DNA from: Russula earlei
Taxonomy: Eukaryota > Basidiomycota > Agaricomycetes > Russulales > Russulaceae
NCBI GenBank assembly: GCA_025769875.1
Contig: JAGFNK010000001.1
Coordinates: forward strand, 1 to 64,000
Direction: 5' to 3'
Length of the DNA: 64,000 nucleotides
Position 1 is the first letter of the stretch. The number at the start of each line of letters is the position of its first letter. The notes beneath the pieces were generated by a model. It ran no database searches, had not been told where the DNA came from, and saw only the letters and a list, made by a program, of their open reading frames with translations. Made by a program: the position numbers and the translations under genes. Of this stretch, positions 1 through 10,360 are shown one piece after another.

Positions 1-166
1 TGGATGTCTTCTGCTTTGGATGCTAGGTATCATATGATGTTAAAAGGGTGAGATCTAAGTCATGGTATGGTAACTAGGCTGCCTTGAGACAATCACACAG
101 GAGGTAAATAGTATCAGATGCTAATTAGATGGGGAGCACAAAGAACTCATCGATCCTGCCTGAGTC

Positions 167-1573
167 TTATCCTCCCAAACGATGGACAGCCACAGGGTGA
201 CCAGAGAGTTGTCGCGCGGCGACGAATCCCTCAATATATTTCGGAACAGAGTTCAGTGGCTGCATGCCACTCAAGAAAACGTTCTGTAGCGCGGGTAAAA
301 TGTCTGTTACTCTTTCCTCCGCGAGCTCTTTCAGCGCTCGGCAGACATGTGGCGCAACTTGACGAGATAGGCGCAGATCCTTCACAGCGGTGAACGGGTC
401 CAGGAGTTCCAGCCATTGAGTGGCTGCCGTGTCGTCTTTCCAGTGCGATTGAGAAACACCATCCGCGATGTCGAGGTGTACCAAAGTGGAGAGGAGGGGA
501 AAGGTTGAGCTGCAGACCTGGGCAAGCGATGAAAGCTGCCCATCCAACTCTCTGCAGCTGATTCGCAATGAGAGTTCCGGAGACTGATCCGTGACTCTGA
601 AAATGGAAAATTGGATTGCGCGATCGGAAGTGGACACAGATGCGTTGTTGCACGACTTGAACGATCCTGCTTGACCGATCAACCGGTGGAGCTGTGGGAC
701 CGCAAAGTCGAGGTCCATGAAGAACATTATTTCGAGTTTCTTGAGAAGGGGAGCCTCGATTTGGGCCAGCAAGTCCTCCAAGTACTCGTAAACGCCGCAT
801 AAATAAAGGTCGGTGAGAGCGGGGAGGACTGAGCGTGTGAGCGGAGGTGGAGGTCGACTTGCGGGATATCGAGGCGATCGGAAATCAACGCCGAGGGTTT
901 CAAGTCTGAACATGACCGAAAGGGCGGTGCCCAAATCCTGGGGCGAAATGTAACCGGAATCGGGAATATCGAAAAGGCGAAGAAGGACAAGTTGATTGGA
1001 AGACAAAAGTAGTTTCGGTAGTCCTGGAAACGCACAATTGCTCAACGAGAGATGTCGTAGAAGTGGGGCGGATCCGCCCAAGAACGAATCCGGAAGGGAC
1101 GTCGCAGTGTCTTCTACCCAAAGCCGCAGGAACGTCAACTCCGGGAACGGTTTCTGCATGGCTGCTGCCAATCTTTGGCGATATGATGTCGGAATAACGG
1201 GAAGGTGGATTTCACATATGCGATGGTGGCGCTCCGACTCGAGTGCACCAGCTACGTTTCCCCATGAGTCGGGGTATGATTCCAAGACTTTCCATGACGT
1301 GTAACCTTGCCGTATCACCACAGGCAAGGCTGGCCAGACGTCCAGCATCTCAGACATCGGACTGTTTCCTGTGTACTCAAGTTGCAGGCTGAGGCGACGT
1401 GGCGATTCAAACACGATATGTCGCCATCTTTGACACACATGGACCAGTTTATGCCATCCGTTTGTCCGTATGGGCCAGCCATTCACATAGAAATGGAATA
1501 TCTCCAGGAGGGCCTCATCAGGGAGCGTGTTGATTGTCACCCGGTCTAAAATCGACTGGTCAGTGGTCGTCAT
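167..1573 (-). CDS. F-box-like / leucine-rich region protein
   Basis: An uninterrupted reading frame of about 468 residues. The N-terminus carries an F-box-like segment (TLPDEALLEIFHFYV, then the WHKLVHVCQRWRHIVFESP motif), the usual Skp1-binding part of SCF ubiquitin ligase adaptors. The rest is a Leu-rich region with loosely repeated units (LPxLTDLYLCGVYEYLEDLL, APLLKKLEIMFF) of the kind found in the large Agaricomycete F-box family. I chose the internal Met at 1573 (MTTTDQS) rather than the Met at 1612, because the 13 residues before it are Cys-rich and unlike the family. No frame breaks or introns are needed. The substrate cannot be read from sequence; these genes are lineage-specific and fast evolving. 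It lies tail to head upstream of the NLR-like gene on the same strand, with no sign of a shared function. Confidence 0.85.
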   Translation of the reverse strand: MTTTDQSILDRVTINTLPDEALLEIFHFYVNGWPIRTNGWHKLVHVCQRWRHIVFESPRRLSLQLEYTGNSPMSEMLDVWPALPVVIRQGYTSWKVLESYPDSWGNVAGALESERHHRICEIHLPVIPTSYRQRLAAAMQKPFPELTFLRLWVEDTATSLPDSFLGGSAPLLRHLSLSNCAFPGLPKLLLSSNQLVLLRLFDIPDSGYISPQDLGTALSVMFRLETLGVDFRSPRYPASRPPPPLTRSVLPALTDLYLCGVYEYLEDLLAQIEAPLLKKLEIMFFMDLDFAVPQLHRLIGQAGSFKSCNNASVSTSDRAIQFSIFRVTDQSPELSLRISCRELDGQLSSLAQVCSSTFPLLSTLVHLDIADGVSQSHWKDDTAATQWLELLDPFTAVKDLRLSRQVAPHVCRALKELAEERVTDILPALQNVFLSGMQPLNSVPKYIEGFVAARQLSGHPVAVHRLGG

Positions 1574-1612
1574 GGACACTGAGCAATAAAGACACACACT
1601 GACGATGTTCAC

Positions 1613-2537
1613 AAGGGCTTGCTTCCAACGAAGCTTGGGAGGGACCAGCGATCGCAGTTGAGGAGCGGCCAGTGTAAGGCAACAATGACTGGATCAAGCC
1701 AGTGAGTAATGAAGAAACGTGATAACGGAGAGGCTGAAGAAGAATATGTGAAGCTTATACTGACTTCAGGCCAGGGCATGGGAACACTCGCTCGACGTCA
1801 AGGTATAGGCGAAAGGTCGTCCATGAGGATGTTGCGTGTAACGTGTAAGGTGATGATTACGCCACCAGTCACGAGCAGCGGCACACTTATAAGGTAAGTG
1901 CGACGAAGAAGCGCCCGTCACCCACGTCCTGAACAGCCTGACATTTGGCCTCGTGAGCGCGAAGCACAGGTTTGTAATATCGCTATAGCGAACCGCGAGG
2001 GGCGCGTTTGAGTTCGTGAGGCAGGACCGAGGGCAGAGTGAGCAAGCGAGGCAACCGAGAGGACAGATGCAGTGCCCACGGAACGCGCTTGTGAGAAGGT
2101 GAAGGGCGACACCGACCAGGAGGTTTTCGCCCGGGCGGACAGGAAAGAGGGGAAGGGAGTAAGCATCCGAAGCGCGTGTGGAAAACCATCGTGATGGAAA
2201 GCCGATCGAATGACAGAACAAACGGAGTTGGAAGGTATAGTAAAGGGCACAACGAGAAATGGGATGCTATAACGAAGAGACTAATGAATTCGGATAACAA
2301 CAGCGAGTCCTCGAACCCGGGGCGATGCGACGAATGAGACGCGAGCGCGTCAGGTGAGCCGGGGCGTGTGCGCACGCTGACAGACGGTCGAGGGCGGACG
2401 AGAAGGTCGATGAACGCGGGTAGACGCCTGGCCATGGGTTCTGCTAGCGATCCGAGTCTAGCCGACTGGCTCACCTTACATCGCCCATGCTCATAGATGC
2501 GGCCAGGAAAAGACGCGTTCGAGACCATGTAGAAATC
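1613..2537. other. intergenic gap with dispersed-repeat copy
   Basis: No gene recognised. Most of the gap (about 1990-2530) is a GC-rich stretch resembling the sequence at about 20950-21545. Minus-strand open frames here are low-complexity Pro/Ser/Arg translations without a family signature. Confidence 0.5.
1990..2530. repeat. dispersed repeat, copy 1
   Basis: Three blocks match the region at 20950-21545 in the same order: an opening block (gcgcg..tgagttcgtg.ggc), a central block (tgagacgcg..gcgtca..gagccggggcgtg) at about 2334-2370, and a closing block (..tggctcacctt.ca) at about 2466-2482. Between the blocks similarity is weak. No terminal repeats or target duplication were found, so the class is unknown. 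Confidence 0.4.
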
Positions 2538-5500
2538 CTACGTGCAGTGAAGCCCTACACCCCCTTGCCCGCCACACTTCGACAGATATTGCACAACCTC
2601 CCTCTGTCCTGCACATAACGCCTGTTGATATGGTGTCCGTCCATCGTCGCTTTGCACGTGTAAATCTGCTCCTCGTTTAACCAGCAGCTTGACGATCTCG
2701 AGGCCACCCAAGTATGAGGCGAGATGCAATGGCGTCTGTTTGTCCCGATTCTTCGCATCGACATTGGCGCCGTGGTCAAGCAACAACCGCGCGACCTCGA
2801 GATTGCGGTATCGTGATGAGTTGTGCAATGGAGTCCAGCCAGCTCTGTTTTGGCAATTCACGTCTGCGCCGTACTTGATGAGTAGCTCCATAACTTCTAA
2901 TTCGCCTTTGACCGATGCTACGTCCAACGGAGTTCTGTGCATTGCATCCCTTTCGTTTACGTCGACACAGCTTTCAAGTATGTACCGAATGGAGTCGAGA
3001 TTCCCGTTTGCCAACGCAGTATGCAAAGAAGTCCTCTCCTCACCCTCGGGTTGGGTCGTGTCTTCGCTGTGGAGAGATGACTGCGCGTCATCGAAATATC
3101 CGTTTTGTGGTGCAGCGTCGGATGGTGCCACGCCGTCAATTCGTCCAGCCAGGAATCTTGCCACCTCAGGTCTCCCGGTTTCAGATGCCAGGTCAAGGGC
3201 GGTCTTCTCGTTACCATCACGGAAGTTGGCATCTGCCCCCCGTTCCAACAACAGTCTCACGACGTCGAGATGACCTCCTTCTGTTGCCCTGTGCAAAGCA
3301 GTCGAGCCTGTGCGATCGCGAGAGTTTGCATTTGCGCAGGCATCGAGCAACAGACGCGCCGTTGCCAGTCGTCCACAAGCTGATGCGACGATCAACTGAG
3401 TTTCTCGATACCTGTTCCGCGTGTCGACATCCGCTCCGCCTTTGATCAGCGACTCAGTAACGCTGAGATGCCCTTCGGCCGAGGCGAGATCCAGCGGATT
3501 CCGGCTGCTGCCCTACTCGTGCACTCGGATCCGCATCTGCATAACGAGGAGGTGCTACCTAGTAAGTGGTGCACGGGTATCGTGGTGTTACTCTGCGACG
3601 TACCAATTGGTGCCGTCAAGTCGTCGTCGCTACTGGGTTCCACAGCTGCGCCACTCTGGAGTAGCTCATACACAACATTGGCATGTCCGTTTAATGACGC
3701 CAACATCAATGGAGTTTGGCCATCACGAGGATCCACGGCTGCGTCATGCCTGAGTAAGAGACGAACGACATCCAGGTGTCCGTACTTCGATGCTGACGCC
3801 AATGGGGTCAGCCCACCATGATTATGCGAGCCCACGACTGCGCCCTTTTCGAGCAACAAACGAACGACGTGAACATGGCCCTTCATCGACGCCAGTATCA
3901 ATGGGGTCCAACCGTTATGGGGATCCACAGCTGCGCCGCGCTCGATCAAGAGCCGAACGACATCCAGGTGTCCATTTACCGACGCTGACATCAATGGGGT
4001 GCCCCCACAGGTTGTCATAGGACCCCACATCTGCGCGGTGATCGAGTAACAAGCGCACGACGCGGAGATGCCCGTTCAGCGACGCCAAGGCCAAAGGTGT
4101 CAGGCCGTCGGCGTTACGAGTGTTCACGTCCGCGTGTGCCTTGAGTAATAGACACACCACGTCCAGATATCCATTCATTGATGCTGCCATCAGTGGAGTT
4201 GAGCCTTCGTCGTCCGTGGACTCCACATCTGCGTTTTTCTGGAGCAACAGACTCACGACGTCCAGGTGTCCATGTCGCGATGCCACAATCAGTGGGGTCC
4301 AGCCGTCGTTGTCACGGGAACCCACGGCCGCGCCGTTCTTGAGTAACAAACGTACGACATCCAGGTGTCCGTTTTGCGAGGCCGACATGACTGGGGTACA
4401 GCCTTTCTCTTCACGAGAGTCCACACTCGCACCGCATCGCAGGAGTACCCGTGCAATTTCGACTTCTCCCAAACCTGACGCTATGATTAATGGGGTGTTC
4501 CCGTTGTTGTCTTGAGCGTTAACGTTTGCGTGGTGTTTGACTAACAACTCCACAACGTCAAGCCGCGCTTTATGTGATGCAACGTGCAGCGGGGTCCTTC
4601 CCTTCTCGTTCGGCCCATTTACGTCCGCATGGTGTTCGAGGAGTAGCAGCCCAATTTCAACGTTTCCTTTGGCGAAGGCAGCGTGTAATGGAGTACCGTA
4701 GTACCCATCCCCTGGCGTTGACGTCCTGGGGGTGAGTAACGATAATATGTTCCACGAGGCTGCGGAGACCGCATAACGTTGCATAGTATAACGGGACGGC
4801 CTCGGGTCGAGTCGGATGCGTCGCAATTTCCCGAGATGGGAAGTCGATATCGTAAATCCAGATCCAAGTCACGAAGTGTGGCATAGTCGGCACAAAAAGA
4901 CGCTCCATCGCTTCTTCGATGCTTGACGACACGTTCTCGAACTGGGCGTGCTTGAACCAATTCTCAGCGGCAGTAAACAGCGAGGGGGCAGTTCTGCATG
5001 ATTCTCCTGTCGACTTGGTCATCCAAAGCGAGAAGGACGCCGAGGGAAGCTTGCGCGAGAATCTTGTGTGCCTCCGTGGGAAGAATGTGATAGAAGGAAA
5101 GGCTCCTTTTCCCGTTCGCGAGGCGCGCCGATGTCAAGTACTCCTTTACCGAAAAGTGCGAGAACTGCACCACTGGCGAACCGTCTTCGACGTTGACAAT
5201 GCTGATCAAACTTGAGCATGTGGACAGAACCGCTTCTTCGGGATCTTCTGATCGCCAAATCGCGTGGTAGGTGGGATAGGCCCCCTCATCAAATCGGATT
5301 GCAAGGACTTCTGCGAGTTCATCAACACGAAGTGGTCGGGTAGACGCTGCCAGACATCGGAAGAGACGTTGCGCGTAGATCTGCCTCGCCTTGCATATAT
5401 TGAGCAATATCCGCTCATACGTTCCATCCAAGCTCTCAGGCAAGTCATCCAAAGCACGTGGAATTGCTGCTGGAAGACAGCGACGCAGCATGCCCAGTTG

Positions 5501-7566
5501 GCAAGCGATCCACCGAAACCTACATGATCACGTCAGAAATTGGTGTAGGTCCGTACAAGGGTGATTGCTCACATCCCATCAGCTTTCCGTGAGAGCGTTT
5601 CCACGACTCGTTTCTTATCCTCCGCCCTCCACCTCTGCATGCTCTGATCAGAGTCAACGACAGGAATGGACATAGGCAACAATGTCAGCTTTTGTCCACT
5701 CTGATCGTGAAGAGAGACAATATGAGATGCCAAGGATTCCAGGGAAACTCGTATATCGGTTTCAAGGACGACTGGTCAGACACATGTATACATGTGGGAG
5801 GCGTAACGCAGCGAGCTTGACAACGAGCTTGAGGACCCGGTCGCGACAAGAATTCACGCTAGAGGTATTGGGGCATTCGTCGATGGCATCTACGATAATG
5901 TACATCGATGGTTGCCCTTCCAGTTTGAGGATCTTTTCCAAGCATTCGATGAGCTCATCATCTTCGGGTTGCCGGGCACCATCGTCGTATTTCGAATATA
6001 GGTCCGAAAGAATATTACAGGAAGGATCAGACTTGTAAGAGAGTTGCACAAGGAGGGAAGCGACCAAATGTCTGACATCCCGTTTTTTTGAATCTCTGAA
6101 ATCGCAATAGAAATACGTCATCAACGCCAAGCCCATATCTTGAAGGCCTTGGATTTCTTGAATAATGCTGGAGCTGATTGAAAACTTGATTAGGCTCGTC
6201 AACAACAATGATTTTCTCGCTTACCATAGGACGCTCTTACCCGAGCCCGCTAAAAGTCATGCAGTCAGAGGGTACAAGAGGGAGAACGCCGAGGAAAGCA
6301 TACGTTTACCATGCATCCACAGAAGAGTACCCGCTGCTTTCCATTCCTTGAAAGTGTTGCTTTGCAGAAACCATTCCGCAGTCCCATTGTGGTGGTCTCT
6401 GCGTGCGATGATGTGGTTTGTCGATGGATCCGGAGGGGAGAGCCAACTTCGGACGTCCTTTCGGGATTGGTTACCTACGACACACGTTTTATTATTTTGA
6501 GAGCTTAGCACCAATTAAGGAAGGACTGACGCCTTGACTTGTCTGCCGTCTCCTGTATCGTAACTAACTCGCGTCAGAGGGTTGATTGTCTTAGTTGGGT
6601 GAGTCGTACCTAAAGCTCGATGTATGTCACCCATTGACACCTTCCCGTCTACTCAGACCACAGTTTAGTCAATCGTTGGAATGCCGTCCATTGGCAGATG
6701 CCCACCGTCCATGACTATTTTCAAATTATTGAAGAGACCGTGGACCACCTGCAGCGTCTGGGCCACCGTCATCAGAGCTTCCTCCTGCGTAAGTCGGTCC
6801 AGTCTCTGTAGGATGGCCTCGGTTTCCCTCTCTCCCAACAATCGTCTTGCGAATTTCGCTGTTACTGCCTCAGATATGGTGAAAACTTGTAGGCTGTAAA
6901 TCACTCACTTAACCGACCCTGTTTGATCTGCTTTGTCGCCAAGGCGAGCACAGAGAGCACTTCAACCATGACTCTTATGAGTATATGTGCCATCATAGAG
7001 TCCAACTGGATTCCTGTATAGATATGGAGACGTTGTAGGAAACTTGCCATGCAATCAAAAAGGTCGACGAGTGCGTCATAACTCGCGCTGACACCCTTAG
7101 CGGCCTGATGAAGCCAAACGTCACAAAGAATTGGGAAAGAAAAATGAACGGGAGATACGAACTGTGAGGAGGACATCGATACCGACAAAGATCGTTTTTA
7201 TGGGCAAAAATGGCACCTGGGAGGGGGGGGGGGGACGGATGATTACCCAAAGCTACCGTTGGATATGGCGACTGAGCCCTTAGAACTTACCGGGGAAGCC
7301 AAATTGGAGAGCGCGCCGGAAAACGCATGGACGACTTGGACAACGGGGCCAAGGAAGTCGATCAACCTGCGATTTCTTTCCCGATAGTCTTTAAACTCCA
7401 TTTCTCTGGCATGGAGTAGCTGGAGGACAGCCTCGGAAGTACCGCAGCATTGGAGTTTGTGGGCAGAGGGATATTTAGTGAGGTCTATCCCAGTTTGCGT
7501 GGCGTAGTATTCCAATGCAGCATCGAGTATCAATCGAAAGTTAGGAAAGATGCTTGTCGAAGACAT
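2538..7566 (-). pseudogene. Goodbye-NACHT-ankyrin STAND (NLR-like) gene with frame breaks
   Basis: Domain order is clear. The Met at 7566 opens a fungal STAND N-terminal Goodbye-type helical domain (exons between 7566 and about 6690). The linker GTAEWFLQS/WMHGK and the Walker A motif HGKPGSGKSVL follow (6330-6225), then the NACHT ATPase with FYCDFRDS, Walker B IIVDAIDEC (about 5870) and TSRP (about 5768). Next come the winged-helix-like region (DDLPESLDGTYERIL, PVVQFSHFSVKEYL) and about 20 ankyrin repeats (about 4770 to 2538). Such proteins are intracellular receptors thought to act in heterokaryon incompatibility or innate immunity. Reading through needs one base removed at about 5764, 4972, 4709-4712 and 4002-4006, and a further break or short intron near 3500. 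Introns have good sites (for example GTGAGT near 6904). It is either a decaying gene or a good gene with assembly indels. Confidence 0.8.
6225..6249 (-). other. 25-base exon encoding the Walker A core
   Basis: The upstream exon ends at 6304 in codons for M-H-G-K plus one base. Intron 6303-6250 runs GTATGC to TTTTAG. The 25-base exon supplies P-G-S-G-K-S-V-L, and the next intron opens with GTAAGC at 6224 and closes at 6174 with CAATCAG. Splicing this way rebuilds an exact NACHT P-loop followed by CSSIIQEI. Confidence 0.75.
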
Positions 7567-7932
7567 CGATTAGAATAAAGTAGGTTCTAATGCTTGGAGG
7601 ATAAGAGGAAATAGCAGTAGCAATGGCACAGCCTCGTTCCACGTGCCCCGTGCCCACGGGATCAACTTCTCCCTGTTTTGGGCTCGAGATAGGTGGGCGC
7701 ATCATTGTCGAGATCAACGTGGCAAGGTCGTGTGGCCAAGATAGCAACAAGGAAGCGCCAAGCCAAGATTCTTGTCGAAGTGAAAATGTCGATTCATTTG
7801 TACTAGCTCTACAACTGCGTGTCACCTGCAATGCTATCATTGACTTCTGGGCCATGGGTGAAATGCCTATTGAATTATCAAATAACATATGTGATTTGTG
7901 CGCACTGTTCTAACCCGCTCTTCATGCAGGAA
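7567..7932. other. intergenic, 366 bases
   Basis: Lies between the stop of the PIF1 gene and the start of the NLR-like gene, both on the minus strand, so it holds the promoter of the latter. I see no TATA box or other feature that can be supported. Confidence 0.4.
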
Positions 7933-10044
7933 TCATACAGGTACAGAATCGTGCGTGCCTTGACAAATCGTAAGCATCATGTGATGAGACTCTCCAGCGA
8001 TTTGTTCCATTCGATAACCTTGGGATGTGCGGAGACCTACATCAATTCGAGTGAACCAGGTGTCAACGATGTTTAATGTGGACGAGGGTTGAGAGAAGGA
8101 AGCAAACAAAGGCACCTTCTTTGGATCGAAGCGAAGGACTTGCAAACCATCGATCGTTGCAGCGCGAGACAAAGCGACGTAGCTCTGGCCCTTCTCAAAC
8201 ACTCGCCCGAGATCAACCTTGACACGCTGTATCGTTTGACCTTGGCTCTTGTGGATGGAAATGGCCCATGCCAGGATAAGAGGAATCTGATGGCGCGGCA
8301 CTCGTAGTAAGAAAAGAGCTAGCATATCAACGAGAATAAATGCGCGCCTGGACTCTCCGAGCTAGAAGATTGCCTTCGTTGTCCTCGACGCGAAACTCGT
8401 CACGCGTCACAAGCGCCGTCTCCTTGCCCATCGGCGTCGGGAACTCCACGAGCGGAAACAGCTCCGCGTCCGTGCCGGACTTCGGCTTCTCCACTTTCGT
8501 CGACGACGACGAGGGGACGGAAGCGGGCTTCACGTTTTCCTTCCACTCCGCTGCGGCGAACACGACGCTCTTGCCGTCCTCCGAGAGTTTCACATTTCTC
8601 ACCACCCCCTCCGCCTTGCCACGTGGAGCCGCGAAGAAGCCGAGCACGCGCCCAACGGCACCGTTCACCAGCCCCCGCTGATCGTCAACATTCTTGACGA
8701 GCATCACCTGCGCCCCTTGTTTGAGTACTAGACGATCGGGCACCATCATGCCTGCCAGGACGGCCTTGCGCTTGTCTGGCGCTGCAGAACCCGAATCACG
8801 CGCGTCGTAAGAGACTGGGGGGCTTTGCAGCGCGGCGAGCCGAGTCGAGTTGGCGCGCTCAACTTCGTAGCGCATAGGAAAGAGCTCCGTCGGGGGAAGA
8901 TCTGAATAGTTGGACATGAGTGGGCGGGAGAGCGAGCGAAAGGACTCTGTGGCGAGCGGCGTGATGGAACCTTGTCGGATCTCGTTCAGAAGTTGAACAA
9001 ACTCTACGAATACTTAGTCCCAGCTAGCTGATCCAACACAGGACGAGTACGTACTGTCATCCTTCTGTCTAAACACCTGCGTTAGCTTGACCGTGTGTTC
9101 AATGCACGCTTTCCATGCATCGCACTCGAAAGCGAAGAAAGGTTGTTGGCCTCCTTTGGTGACGGGAGGTAGCTGGAAGAAATCGCCGGTGACGACGAGC
9201 TGCGCAGCATTGTCATCGAGGACCGAGACTATTACCAATACTGGGCTTACTTGAATGCCACCAAATGGCCTGTCAGTTTTCTTCCTGAGTCGAGTGGCAA
9301 GAGTAGATATTTTTTCAAACAAGTGTCCGTCCACCATGGAAACTGTGACCACCAAAACATGGGTAAATGCTCCACTGCTCATAGAGTGAAACAGCGTACC
9401 TTCGTCGATAACGAGGATCTTGGTCCTCTTCCAACGCAACAGGGCCGGACGCGCGGTCCTGATGTAGCTGATGAGTTTGTCAACGTCGTCGACAGAGGGT
9501 GCGATCGCGCCCCAGGAATGCAGCGTCATGCCTGCGACGGGTTTAAGACTGAATACCTCCATTTTGCGATTCTGACTTGGCGAAACATACCTCCGATGTT
9601 GGAAGCCGCCATGCCGGTGCTCGCGGTGACAGAAACGACTTCGGGCTCGGACGCATTCTTCTTCTTGAGCGCCTTGATGATGGCCCTCAAAAGCAAAGAC
9701 TTCCCGGTGCCTATTGAGCAAGCAGCATCACCGTCAGTTATTGAACGAAGAAAAGAATTAAAAAAATAAAAGCAGAGGTGTGAGGGCGTACCTGCTGAAC
9801 CAGTAAAGAAGACGTTCTTTCCTTCCTCGACGACCATCTTCATTACCCTTACTTGCTCATCGCTCAGCACTACATCCAGGACCTTCCCCTCCGCATCCCC
9901 TGCCACGCCGTTGATGCCAGATCCGAGCCGTACCGAAACCCTGGGAGAGAGGAAGCTGTCGATCGTCAACTTGGGCTGCTTCGCGCTGCGGGCGTCATGA
10001 AGGACACCGTCCGACTTGCGCTTGGTCCTTGTTGACTTGTTCAT
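7933..10044 (-). CDS. PIF1: PIF1-family DNA helicase
   Basis: An ATP-dependent 5'-to-3' DNA helicase of the PIF1/RRM3 group, which acts at telomeres, stalled forks and G-quadruplexes in nucleus and mitochondria. Motifs in order: motif [13 protein letters not shown] (across the 9791-9711 intron), motif Ia [21 protein letters not shown], motif II VIDEVSMVDG (across the 9399-9343 intron), motif [14 protein letters not shown], the FRQKDD region, [12 protein letters not shown], and the C-terminal [15 protein letters not shown] and YVALSRA blocks. The start at 10044 ([10 protein letters not shown]) is followed by a basic stretch and QPKLTIDSF, loosely like a PCNA-binding box. Exons read as 10044-9792, 9710-9591, 9531-9400, 9342-9251, 9199-9055, 9003-about 8350 and about 8286-7933. 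The last junction lacks a canonical GT donor (see findings). Confidence 0.9.
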
Positions 10045-10360
10045 GGGAGAGTTTTACTCGCTTGTCCATTCGAAACATTGTCCATTTTGGGCCAGCGCGT
10101 CTGGTCATGTGACTGCATTGGGGGTTCGTCTTTCACCAGGTGGGTTATCCAGGTGGGTTATTGCACATGAAATGTTTTCTCCAACTCCAAATAAATACAT
10201 TCGCGCTGCAAGGGAATATTAAAACTCTGTAATGTAGTACAACAGCTATGGGAACAACAACGAAGCTGGATCGTATACAAGCCCATGCAACCCGCACATC
10301 TGAGACCGCACATAGGAAGTGACCGAACCCGTGAAAGCGACAACAGCCCACAAAGGGGCA
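10045..10360. other. intergenic, 316 bases
   Basis: Promoter side of the PIF1 gene and downstream side of the next minus-strand gene. It contains a short direct repeat (caggtgggtta twice near 10137-10160). Nothing else can be supported. Confidence 0.35.

Noticed and set aside
4120..4515. Plus-strand frame of 131 codons with periodic sequence
   Set aside because: Antisense shadow of the ankyrin repeats, hence the periodicity.
2538..5770. Programmed +1 frameshifting as an explanation for the NLR-like gene
   Set aside because: No shared slippery sequence among the breaks, and four shifts in one gene have no precedent I know of; indels are simpler.
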